Shown: in pieces, positions 1-7,635 of the stretch | Numbering within the stretch: the stretch's first letter is position 1 | Layout of the letters: each line of letters begins with the position of its first letter | Source of the DNA: JADJNW01 sp033761835 | Lineage (GTDB): Bacteria; Bacteroidota; Bacteroidia; Chitinophagales; Saprospiraceae | Direction: 5' to 3' | DNA: 34,399 bases | Assembly (NCBI GenBank): GCA_033761835.1 | Contig: JANRME010000168.1 | Coordinates: forward strand, 1-34,399 | The notes under the pieces: model-generated | Told to the model about the DNA's origin: nothing | Seen by the model: the letters and a program-made list of their open reading frames with translations, nothing else | Database searches by the model: none | Position numbers and translations under genes: made by a program

Positions 1-924
1 TATCCACAAAACAACGGTAGCTACGAAGCAGGCAAAGACGTTTATGTAAAAGTTGATCCTAAGAGACATCAGGACATTGAATACATGGAATTGTACATTG
101 ATAATAAATTTATTCGCAAAGAGAGTCAATATCCTTATGAATGGTGTGTAGGCAACGGTAGTAGCGATAGCTATCTGCGCAATATGCCTGAAGGCACTTA
201 TAAGCTGAAGTGCAAATTCAAAGATAAGTGTGGCGATTTCCATGAAATCTACTGTACTTTCTATGTAAAAGGACATAATGGCGGCGGCAATGGAGGTGGA
301 CACTGCAACTACACTGGATGGTTCAAGTATCCAGAATGCAACAAACACTTCGAATATGGATCAGATGTATATGTCTATTTCGATGCCCAAAACCACCACA
401 ATATCGACTATTGCGAACTATACGTGAACAACAAATTCGTGCGCAAAGAAAGCCAATATCCTTATGAATGGTGTCAGGGCAGCGGCAACAGTGATGGCTA
501 TCTGCGCGATCTGGAGCCTGGTACTTATGAACTGAAGTGCCGAGTATATGACAAGTGCGGCGACTATAAAGATTACTTCTGCAAATTCTATGTAGATGAC
601 CACCATAACGGAGGTAACAACGGACACTGCGAAAACGAAGCTTGGTTCAAATATCCTCAGAACAACGCAAGCTATGACGAAGGCAAAGATGTCTATGTAA
701 AAGTTGATCCGAAAAAACACCAGGATGTTGAATATATGGAATTGTATGTTAACAATAAATTTGTACGCAAGGAAAGCCAATATCCTTATGAATGGTGTGT
801 AGGCAATGGCAATAGCGACAGTTATCTCCGCGACCTACCAGAAGGAACTTACAACCTAAAGTGCAGAGTGAGAACAAAGTGTGGAGAATGGTATGAATAC
901 TTCTGCAAGTTCTACGTAAAATAA
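1..924 (+). CDS. Secreted Cys-rich tandem Ig-like repeat protein (5' end outside window)
   Basis: The frame is open from base 1, so this is the C-terminal 307 residues of a longer protein; the first ATG, at 85, lies inside a repeat and is not the start. Three copies of a 108-109 residue unit are visible, with equivalent positions at bases 85, 412 and 736. Each has the core NNKFVRKESQYPYEWC, then a YLRDLPEGTY segment, then a KCG turn and FCKFYV. This order resembles Big_7-like bacterial Ig domains, in which a residue named as a 'membrane-facing' substitute of a chain element is followed by a GTY/GTH turn. Four or more Cys recur per unit, suggesting disulfides outside the cytoplasm. Linkers are Gly/Asn/His-rich. 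No type IX sorting domain follows; the protein ends right after the last unit. The function is unknown; a surface or matrix structural protein is one possibility. Confidence 0.8.
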   Translation, partial: YPQNNGSYEAGKDVYVKVDPKRHQDIEYMELYIDNKFIRKESQYPYEWCVGNGSSDSYLRNMPEGTYKLKCKFKDKCGDFHEIYCTFYVKGHNGGGNGGGHCNYTGWFKYPECNKHFEYGSDVYVYFDAQNHHNIDYCELYVNNKFVRKESQYPYEWCQGSGNSDGYLRDLEPGTYELKCRVYDKCGDYKDYFCKFYVDDHHNGGNNGHCENEAWFKYPQNNASYDEGKDVYVKVDPKKHQDVEYMELYVNNKFVRKESQYPYEWCVGNGNSDSYLRDLPEGTYNLKCRVRTKCGEWYEYFCKFYVK

Positions 925-952
925 CAAAACAATAAACCAAACGAAAAACACT

Positions 953-991
953 AGCTCTCTGCAAAGATTCTCTTTGCAGAGAGCTTTTTTT
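953..991 (+). terminator. Strong intrinsic terminator of the repeat protein gene
   Basis: A perfect 15-bp stem (953-967 with 971-985) with a 3-base loop is followed at once by seven T (985-991). It lies 28 bases after the stop codon at 922-924. The oligo-T follows only on the + strand, which fixes its direction. Confidence 0.92.
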
Positions 992-1109
992 ATACTCTGA
1001 ATTATACCATGATAAAAATAATTAGACATAATTACCTTTATTTCCGTCTGTAGGTACAGGAATTCCCTTGATTGGCAGGGGTTTTACGCAAGGTAAGTAT
1101 GTCGTCATC

Positions 1110-1154
1110 AATTAAAAATTATAAGACCTATAAGGATTTTGAAGCCTTATAGGT
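1110..1154 (-). terminator. Probable terminator of the M61 peptidase gene
   Basis: A 10-bp perfect stem (1126-1135 with 1145-1154, loop of 9) begins 8 bases beyond the M61 stop codon. Read on the minus strand it is followed by a T-rich stretch (TTATAATTTTTAATT). The U-tract is interrupted, so this is less certain than the terminator at 953-991. The rest of 925-1162 shows nothing gene-like. Confidence 0.55.
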
Positions 1155-1162
1155 ATATTCGA

Positions 1163-3025
1163 TTATGGTTTTGCATTACCTCTCATCCAAGCTTCGCGCA
1201 AGGCGAGTTGTGCTGAAGTAGTATTTTCCATCAGGTTTAGCTTAGCCTGAGTCTTTTTTGACACCTTGAAAAGTTTGGTTCGCAAGGTCGTTTCTTTTTC
1301 TGCGCCGCTTTCGTCTCGGCGCAGCACGGTCGCTTCAAAATCCTCGCCTTCTTTCATTTCTGATTTTAGTTCGTCGATAAAAGCGCCAATCCCCTGTTTT
1401 GGAACTGCTTTACCGTTGAATTTCAATATTTTATCACCTCTTTTATAACCCATCGCTTTGCCAAAAGCATCCAAATCGGCTTCATTAAATATCACCATAG
1501 TACTCGATGCAGGGTCGTAGCCCAAGCCGCCCACTGAAAAATCCATATAATCCTGCGGCCCTTGATATTCGATACCCACCAGACGGAGAAACTCCTGATA
1601 AGGGATGGGCGTATCGCCTTCTACGTAGGTTTGGAAAAAATCCTCGATCTCTCTGCCGCGCATTTTGCGAATATCCTTGAAAAGCTTGTCATCCTTGAAG
1701 GGTTTATCCTTGCCGTATTTTTTGGTTAAATCAAAAACCAAATCTACCAAGCCCTCTTTTCCATCAGACAATTGCCGCAGTTTGATATCTAAACAAAGTC
1801 CGATTAAAGCGCCTTTTTGATACACATTTCCGTATTCGTTAGCATATTTATCAGCGCATTGTTTACTCATTTCTGTAAAAGAAAGGTTATCAGTATAATA
1901 AGCTTGTGAAGCTATTATTTTTTGATTCATATTCGATAAATAACGATCCATAGGCATAAGTCCACCAGCCAGTTGGGCCTGATGTGCAAAATACTCGGTC
2001 ACGCCTTCGTACAACCACAGGTGTTGCGATAATTTTGGCTCATTAAAGTTGAAATAACGAATCTCTTCGGAATGCAAATTCAAAGGCGTGATAATATGAA
2101 AAAATTCATGTGCAGCAATATCCATCAAAAATGGCATCATTTGATCGAGCGGCCCTTCGGTAAGGTGATACAAAGAGGAGTAAGAATGTTCCAAAGCGCC
2201 TTGCCCCACGCGGAATTCGCCTGGTTTCTGGAAGTGCATCAAGAAAGCGTATTTCTTCACTGGCAACGTACCACCGAGGAATTGTCCTTGTGCAGCAAGT
2301 AAACTCTTGAAAGCCGCCGCGATTTTGGGCGCAACATTTCGCTCAGATTCATAATACACAGAGACCAGCACTTGGGTGTTGCCCACCTGCACAGTGGCTG
2401 TATCCGGTTGGCAATAGAGCATCGGAGAATCTATCAATCGTCCGTAATTTTCAAGCTGGTAAGTATCGCTTATTTTGTCAGAATTGGCAGCAATCAAAGG
2501 AGTAGAGCCATAAAAATTCTCTGGGTGAGCGATTTTCACCTCAAAAGCTTGTTCTTTCATGCCTTCAAAGTATCCGAAAAGACCGGATACATCAAATACA
2601 AAATTTTCTCCTGCCTCGAAATTCGTACCCGACATCCCATAAACCGTCGGGCCATCCACGTCCGCATCGAAGGTGTCCATCACGCGGTAAGTGATTTTAT
2701 GCAGATTTTTTGCATCAGGGATTTCCCAAGTATTTGCATCGGGGTGCGTAACAGCAAGCGCATTTCCATTCGCATCAAAAGCTTTAAAATCAGACACAAA
2801 GCGCCCATAATCTGCAAACATATAAGTGCCAGGTATAATTTTAGGCATAAAAAACTTGATGGAAGACTGTTTAATCTCAGGTGTTATCAATTCAATTTGA
2901 AGTTTGTCATCTTCTACCTTGCGCAAGTCGAGGCTATAGCGATAGCTATTGGATTGTGCCAGCCCATTCGTCAGCAAACTTACTGATAACAAGAGTGTAA
3001 ACAACAGTAGTGATTTTTTTCTCAT
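1163..3025 (-). CDS. Secreted M61 family peptidase (glycyl aminopeptidase type) with PDZ domain
   Basis: The protein has 620 residues. A signal peptide of about 23 residues ends at GLAQ. An N-terminal beta domain of the M61 family covers roughly 30-210. The zinc motif HEFFH is at about 306-310, followed by LWLYEGVTEYFA around 337-348, which supplies the third, glutamate ligand. A PDZ domain (GLGYDPASSTMVIF to ILKFNGKAVP) lies around 490-585. This order, signal, beta domain, HExxH catalytic domain, PDZ, is the usual M61 plan, and the length is normal. Family members are metallo-aminopeptidases of the periplasm or outer surface; substrate preference cannot be read here. It lies 21 bases after the DoxX gene on the same strand and is probably co-transcribed with it. 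The start at 3025 puts the signal peptide exactly at the N terminus. Confidence 0.93.
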   Translation of the reverse strand: MRKKSLLLFTLLLSVSLLTNGLAQSNSYRYSLDLRKVEDDKLQIELITPEIKQSSIKFFMPKIIPGTYMFADYGRFVSDFKAFDANGNALAVTHPDANTWEIPDAKNLHKITYRVMDTFDADVDGPTVYGMSGTNFEAGENFVFDVSGLFGYFEGMKEQAFEVKIAHPENFYGSTPLIAANSDKISDTYQLENYGRLIDSPMLYCQPDTATVQVGNTQVLVSVYYESERNVAPKIAAAFKSLLAAQGQFLGGTLPVKKYAFLMHFQKPGEFRVGQGALEHSYSSLYHLTEGPLDQMMPFLMDIAAHEFFHIITPLNLHSEEIRYFNFNEPKLSQHLWLYEGVTEYFAHQAQLAGGLMPMDRYLSNMNQKIIASQAYYTDNLSFTEMSKQCADKYANEYGNVYQKGALIGLCLDIKLRQLSDGKEGLVDLVFDLTKKYGKDKPFKDDKLFKDIRKMRGREIEDFFQTYVEGDTPIPYQEFLRLVGIEYQGPQDYMDFSVGGLGYDPASSTMVIFNEADLDAFGKAMGYKRGDKILKFNGKAVPKQGIGAFIDELKSEMKEGEDFEATVLRRDESGAEKETTLRTKLFKVSKKTQAKLNLMENTTSAQLALREAWMRGNAKP

Positions 3026-3046
3026 TATTTACTAAATTTTATAAAG

Positions 3047-3514
3047 TTATAAAATGTCGGATGAAAAATATTTTTGTTGCAACCATCGATCCAGCGACCA
3101 GCGGCCAGAGCCTTTCATTAAAATGGCAATGACCATCCCTAAGACCAGCAAATGAAGTTCAAAACCTTCTCCGCGTTGCGGCTCGGAATACCAGTTCATA
3201 AAAAATCCCCATCGGGCATTGACCAAGTACATCGCGCCAAACATAATGATGCCAATACTTGCTGCCATGAAGCGCCCTCCTAAGCCAATAATTAATGCCA
3301 ATGCGCCGAAACTTTCGCCCAAAATCACCAGCATCGTAATAACAGGAGGCAAGCCCCACCACTTCTGCCAGGCTTCGAGCGTCCAGCTAACGCCATGACC
3401 GCCGAACCAGCCAAAAAGTTTTTGCAAACCGTGTGCCAGAATGACCGTACCAAGCACGATACGGACGACGAAGATAGCACTATCATCGGAGGTACTGATT
3501 AGTTTTCGTAGCAT
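3047..3514 (-). CDS. DoxX family inner-membrane protein
   Basis: The protein has 155 residues with four predicted membrane helices. The first carries the family signature around residues 18-37 (RIVLGTVILAHGLQKLFGWF) and is followed by GGHGV. The third and fourth helices include LGGRFMAASIGIIMFGAMYL and LLVLGMVIAILM, and a short soluble tail follows. DoxX proteins are small quinone-associated or stress-linked membrane proteins whose exact reaction is unsettled in most bacteria. It is the first gene of a probable two-gene leftward unit with the M61 peptidase. No link in function between the two is evident from sequence. A recognisable promoter was not found upstream (3515-3630). Confidence 0.9.
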   Translation of the reverse strand: MLRKLISTSDDSAIFVVRIVLGTVILAHGLQKLFGWFGGHGVSWTLEAWQKWWGLPPVITMLVILGESFGALALIIGLGGRFMAASIGIIMFGAMYLVNARWGFFMNWYSEPQRGEGFELHLLVLGMVIAILMKGSGRWSLDRWLQQKYFSSDIL

Positions 3515-3621
3515 TATGTGTCTTTTTTAGTCGAAGAATCAAAATTGCGAGATGAAAATGCTACTTTTTTCTGTGAGCGGACTTGTCTATTCTTGCGGAT
3601 TTTGAAATATTTCAATGGATA

Positions 3622-3669
3622 TAAATAAAATAAAAAATTCTTGCCTTTCATAATTAAAAGGCAAGAATT
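3622..3669 (-). terminator. Strong intrinsic terminator of the DJ-1/TPR gene
   Basis: A perfect 13-bp stem (3636-3648 with 3657-3669, loop CATAATTA) is followed on the minus strand by a long T-rich run (TTTTTTATTTTATTT). It lies 37 bases beyond the stop codon of the gene at 3707-4981, so it ends that transcript before the DoxX gene. Confidence 0.85.
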
Positions 3670-3706
3670 ATATTGGCAATTAAAAAATAGCGCTAAATTT
3701 TACATT

Positions 3707-4981
3707 TTATTTATTCTCAGCTATTTTTGTTAATAATTCTTCGGCGTGCTTGTTGTCAGGATTCAATTCCAGGGATTTTTTCAAATTCCATTTTGCCTTA
3801 TCTATTTTACCAGCATTATAATAAGCTTCTCCCAGACTATCATAAACATTAAATGAATCGGGATACGCTTTTACATTCATTTCCAAAACTTTAATAGCAT
3901 TATCATAATCCTTGCGATTCACTAAATTATAACCCACCCAATTGATCGCGCTCTCCTTAAACAACATCCAGTTGGGATAAGTCTTTTTAACCTTGTCAAA
4001 AATAGCAATGCCTTCGTCAATCTTCCCTGCCAAAAGTATATCAACGAATTCTTCCTGCATGGGTGGTGCGTATTTTCCTTGTATTTTATATAGTTCTGCC
4101 ATTTCCTCATACATTTCCTGCTCGTAAGGATATAATTCCAGACAAAATTCCATGATATGATTAGCCGTTTTATAATCTTTTTTATCAGCAAATTCCCTTG
4201 CCAAATTGCTCAGTTCACCCGCGAAAGGCTTTTTATTTGTTTTTAATAGATCATTATATTTTGTTTTTGCAGCTTCCAGCCCATTTGCTCTGGCGTATTT
4301 TATAAAATCGGATTCAATATTAACAAGCCCGGCCTTCGTATCCCATTTATCATACATCATGTAATAAGCCACATCTTTAGCGGCTTTCATGCCTTTGATA
4401 CGTGCAACTAAATGTAAAGAGCCATCAATTCCTGCCGAAATACCAGAAGTTGTAATAATTCGATCATTATCCACATAACGAGCATCGCGTAATACCTCAC
4501 AATTTTTGCAATATTTTTCAAGATTTTCGTAACCAGAATAATGCGTCGTTACTTTCAAACCATCGAGCATACCGCCCCGCGCTGCTACGACGGCGCCCGT
4601 GCAAACCGTGAGCAATATTGCATCTTTACATTCTTCTTTTACCCATGTAATAACTTCAGGATTTTGATAAAAATTATTACCGCCGCCGCCAGGTATCATA
4701 ATAATATCAGGTTTCGGGCAATTTTTATAACTATAATTCGGTACTACTTTCATAAAACCCTGACTAATAAATGGTTCTTCTGTAAAGCCTATTACATAAG
4801 TATTAAATCCTGCATTGGAAAACACCTCGCCAGGGCCAGCAAAATCGAGTAATTCCGCGCCATTCGGTACAAAAAGTGCTACATTTAGTTTCTCTCCTCT
4901 TTCTATTGGCTGCGCTTCTAATTGCATTAGTAATAAAATAAAAACCAGCGTGAAAAGCATTTTTAAAGATTTCATAATCAT
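3707..4981 (-). CDS. Exported DJ-1/PfpI family protein fused to TPR repeats
   Basis: The protein has 424 residues. A hydrophobic signal peptide (residues 8-23, ending LEAQ) predicts export. Residues 32-220 form a DJ-1/PfpI (ThiJ, class I glutamine amidotransferase-like) domain with IMIPGGGG and the nucleophile-elbow Cys in LLTVCTGAVVAARGG (about C127). The C-terminal half is helical and has TPR-like units, clearest at NVYDSLGEAYYNAGKIDKAK (about 382-401). Related DJ-1 proteins include isonitrile hydratases and amidases, but no reaction can be assigned. The fusion to TPRs and the export signal are unusual for this family. The second Met (residue 3, base 4975) is an alternative start. The adjacent upstream gene is a GlxA-type regulator whose sensor domain has the same fold. 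Confidence 0.87.
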   Translation of the reverse strand: MIMKSLKMLFTLVFILLLMQLEAQPIERGEKLNVALFVPNGAELLDFAGPGEVFSNAGFNTYVIGFTEEPFISQGFMKVVPNYSYKNCPKPDIIMIPGGGGNNFYQNPEVITWVKEECKDAILLTVCTGAVVAARGGMLDGLKVTTHYSGYENLEKYCKNCEVLRDARYVDNDRIITTSGISAGIDGSLHLVARIKGMKAAKDVAYYMMYDKWDTKAGLVNIESDFIKYARANGLEAAKTKYNDLLKTNKKPFAGELSNLAREFADKKDYKTANHIMEFCLELYPYEQEMYEEMAELYKIQGKYAPPMQEEFVDILLAGKIDEGIAIFDKVKKTYPNWMLFKESAINWVGYNLVNRKDYDNAIKVLEMNVKAYPDSFNVYDSLGEAYYNAGKIDKAKWNLKKSLELNPDNKHAEELLTKIAENK

Positions 4982-5075
4982 GTTTTTGTCGAGTGAAGAA
5001 ATAATTTCGCTCTTACAAAGAAAACCCTTATCAGCTTATCGTCTTAAAAATGGCTAATAATGACCGTTTCTTGTC

Positions 5076-6041
5076 TTAAAATGAGGTGCGGAAAGTTTTA
5101 GGAGACACGCCATACGTTGCTTTCCAGATGCGGCGGAACTGGCGGGCATTCTCAAAACCGCAGCGCTGCGCGATTTCTTCGATGCTGAGTTGGTTATTTT
5201 GCAGAAGTGATTTGCCGTATTCGAGTCGAACTTCGGTTTTATAAGCCTGAATCGTTTTGCCGGTATGCTCTTTAAATAAGCGCGTCAAGTGCCGGGGGCT
5301 TTTATTTACTTTTGCGGCAAGCATATCAAGTGTATAATTCTCTTCAGGATGATTTAATAATAATTCTTGAATTTTATTAATATCCGGGTGAAAATGTTGA
5401 TGAATATTACTAAAAACGCCTTCCTGTACACGCTCACCCTCGCGCCGATAACTGACTACCATTTCTTGTGCTACCCGCGCCACCACAAATGCGCCGTACC
5501 ATTTTTCGAGGAGATACAAAGCCATATCAATCCCTGCGGCCATGCCCGCTGAGGTGTAAATTCTGCGGTCTTCGGTATAAATTTTTGCACCCTGCAAACG
5601 CGCTGTTGGATAATGTGTTTGGAAATAATCCAGGCATTTCCAATGACAGGTACATTTTCGATAATCGAGCAAGCCCATTTCTGCCAGTATCAAGGAGCCA
5701 GAACAAATCGTAGAAATTGAAGCGCCTTGCACGTAAGCCTGGCGCACCCAAGTAGCCGCGTCCTGAAAACATTTGTGTAATTGCTTGGTTTGGAACACTT
5801 TAAAATCAATACCAGGAATGCAGATCAGGTCGCTTGCTTGAATTTCAATATTTTCCAAAGGTTTTAATTCGCAAAATACCAAGCCTTGTTCGCTGATCAC
5901 TTTTGAATTTGCAGCAGCAAAAGTAATCTGTAAGGAAACTTTACAGAGATTTCGGGCCTCGTAGAACACTTGAATCGGGCCAGCGATATCCATCAGATGC
6001 ACTTTTTCAAACAACAAGACAATGATTCGGCGCTGCAACAT
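5076..6041 (-). CDS. GlxA-type transcriptional regulator: DJ-1/PfpI domain plus AraC HTH
   Basis: The protein has 321 residues. Residues 5-190 form a DJ-1/PfpI-like domain (MDIAGPIQVFYEA, then STICSGSLILAEMGLL with Cys near 113, then TSAGMAAGIDMALYLLE). Residues 225-321 form a two-helix-turn-helix AraC/XylS DNA-binding domain, with SPRHLTRLFKEHTGKT as the first recognition element and EIAQRCGFENARQFRRIWKA as the second. This is the usual GlxA architecture and length. There is no signal peptide, so it acts in the cytoplasm. It lies 94 bases upstream of the DJ-1/TPR gene and 55 bases downstream of the amidohydrolase gene, all in one direction. Control of those neighbours is likely but inferred. 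Confidence 0.93.
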   Translation of the reverse strand: MLQRRIIVLLFEKVHLMDIAGPIQVFYEARNLCKVSLQITFAAANSKVISEQGLVFCELKPLENIEIQASDLICIPGIDFKVFQTKQLHKCFQDAATWVRQAYVQGASISTICSGSLILAEMGLLDYRKCTCHWKCLDYFQTHYPTARLQGAKIYTEDRRIYTSAGMAAGIDMALYLLEKWYGAFVVARVAQEMVVSYRREGERVQEGVFSNIHQHFHPDINKIQELLLNHPEENYTLDMLAAKVNKSPRHLTRLFKEHTGKTIQAYKTEVRLEYGKSLLQNNQLSIEEIAQRCGFENARQFRRIWKATYGVSPKTFRTSF

Positions 6042-6096
6042 GATACACTTTAAAATTTTGGGTGATTTCCAGGAAAATTATTTTGCTAAAGCCGCC

Positions 6097-7329
6097 TTAT
6101 TTTCCTGATACTTCCCATACCAGGCGGTTCAATACGACTTTGCCATTATTAACTATTAATAAAGGATCGTGTACGGCTTTCAAATATTCAAACGGATTGC
6201 GTTCGATCACAAGTATATCTGCTTCCATGCCTACCGCGATTTTGCCAGTGCGATTGTTAATGCGCAGCAATTCTGCCGCCAGCGAGGTAGCCGATTGTAT
6301 CACTTGTAAAGGCGAAAGCCCAGCATTGGCAAGCTCTTCCATCTCTTGGCTCAGGCGCAACACGCCATCCGGGCCATAGCCAGTATCTGTTGCTGCGACA
6401 ATTTTTACACCAAGTCGAAGCGCATTCGCTACTGTTTCCTGGATTCTTGGTAACATATGCTTTCCGCGAATCTCCAAAGCAGGAATATCATAATCGCCGC
6501 CCGGTACGGTCAAATCACGCACCACGGCCATCGTTGGCACCAGGTAAGCGCCTTTCTCTGCCATAATTTTCAAGGTTTCTTCGCTGAGATAAGTACCGTG
6601 TTCTATACTTGTTACGCCTGCCAACACCGCAGCGCGAGCACCTTCATCACCGTGCGCATGAGCAGCGACGGGAATATTTGCTTTGGCGCCTGTCTCTACG
6701 ATGGCGCGCATTTGAGCTTCATTATAATAAGGTTCACGCGGATCGGTTTCTGCCAAACCCGCACGGGCCGTGGCGTTTACTTTGATCCAATCCACTTTGT
6801 GATCCACCATCACCTGCGTCATTTTGCGCACCTCTTCCACAGTCTTTACGCCATTTTTCATTAAACCCGACATCTCTGGCGCATCCATAAAAAAAGCATC
6901 ATCAGGTGTGTGGCGCACATGATAGCCCGCCGCCAATATTTCCGGCATATCCAACACGCCTTTTCTTGACAATTCGCGCATTCCGATATCCAAAAAATGT
7001 GCAACGCCCATACTCCGGGCAGTTGTCACGCCTGATAGCAATGCCCGCTTGGCATCCGCAAAAGTGCGGATATGTACGTGCGCATCGATCAAGCCCGGCA
7101 TCAGGTATTTGCCTTTCAAATCGAGAACGGTAGCGCCCTGAGGCGGATTCACTTTTTCGGTAGCAATGCTTTGAATTTTGCCATTGGTGATAACAACGGT
7201 AGCGTTATTGATGATTTTATCGCTAATACCGTCAATGATATTAGCATTGGTCAAGACTAACATTCCGCTTTGTGCGAAAGCAAAAGCAAGGTAGAAAAGG
7301 AAAAAGAACAGCGTTGTTAGGTATCGCAT
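6097..7329 (-). CDS. Secreted metal-dependent amidohydrolase (imidazolonepropionase/prolidase-like)
   Basis: The chosen start at 7329 gives 410 residues and puts a signal peptide (MRYLTTLFFFLFYLAFAFAQ) at the N terminus; an in-frame ATG 13 codons upstream would bury it. The amidohydrolase landmarks occur in order: the metal pair HxH in PGLIDAHVHI (about 84 and 86), Lys in DWIKVNAT (a possible bridging carboxylated Lys), HAHG (about 224-226), SIEHGTYL (His about 244) and ATDTGYG (Asp about 315). Near relatives act on dipeptides, often Xaa-Pro, or on cyclic amides; the substrate is unknown. Export and nearby peptidases suggest a role in peptide breakdown. It is the first gene of a leftward series with the GlxA regulator. 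Confidence 0.9.
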   Translation of the reverse strand: MRYLTTLFFFLFYLAFAFAQSGMLVLTNANIIDGISDKIINNATVVITNGKIQSIATEKVNPPQGATVLDLKGKYLMPGLIDAHVHIRTFADAKRALLSGVTTARSMGVAHFLDIGMRELSRKGVLDMPEILAAGYHVRHTPDDAFFMDAPEMSGLMKNGVKTVEEVRKMTQVMVDHKVDWIKVNATARAGLAETDPREPYYNEAQMRAIVETGAKANIPVAAHAHGDEGARAAVLAGVTSIEHGTYLSEETLKIMAEKGAYLVPTMAVVRDLTVPGGDYDIPALEIRGKHMLPRIQETVANALRLGVKIVAATDTGYGPDGVLRLSQEMEELANAGLSPLQVIQSATSLAAELLRINNRTGKIAVGMEADILVIERNPFEYLKAVHDPLLIVNNGKVVLNRLVWEVSGK

Positions 7330-7587
7330 AAATTTTAGGTTTTCAACAAAAATAAGCAAAGTGTACAATAAGGAAACAGAAAGTATTTTGATTATCGACA
7401 GAGATGAAATAATATATTTTTAACAAAAAAGTAAAATAGATTAATCGTTTATATAAAATTAACGGTCTTTTTTATACAAAAACTTAATAATCAATAACTA
7501 AAAAAAATAATGTTAATCAAAAAAGGATAAAACGTTATCTTATCATTAAATCCATTTTTACACTTAAAAATTGGCAAAAGGGCGCGA

Positions 7588-7595
7588 TAACTTTG
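7588..7595 (+). promoter_or_regulatory. Putative -7 box (TAACTTTG) of the SusC/SusD operon
   Basis: TAACTTTG matches the Bacteroidota -7 consensus TAnnTTTG. It lies 40 bases before the SusC ATG, implying a leader of about 35 bases. A TTG at 7571-7573 is only 14 bases away, shorter than the usual 19-21, so the -33 element is unclear. The 306-base divergent intergenic region 7330-7635 is very A/T-rich. Apart from this box nothing gene-like was seen in it. Confidence 0.5.
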
Positions 7596-7635
7596 ACCCG
7601 AATTTATTCTTCTTTCATCAATCACTCACTATACA

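Noticed and set aside
418..780. Leftward frame of 120 codons inside the repeat protein gene
   Set aside because: It is antisense to clear Ig-like repeats, its residues are low-complexity hydrophobic, and it lacks any start context or family match.
1099..1152. Tiny + strand frame (ATG at 1099, ending in TAG) with a Lys/Tyr-rich peptide
   Set aside because: It is only about 17 codons long and ends inside the hairpin arms assigned to the M61 terminator; no other support.
2372..2986. Rightward frame of 204 codons opposite the M61 peptidase
   Set aside because: The M61 frame has a signal peptide, HExxH and PDZ domain; the opposite frame has no recognisable domain.
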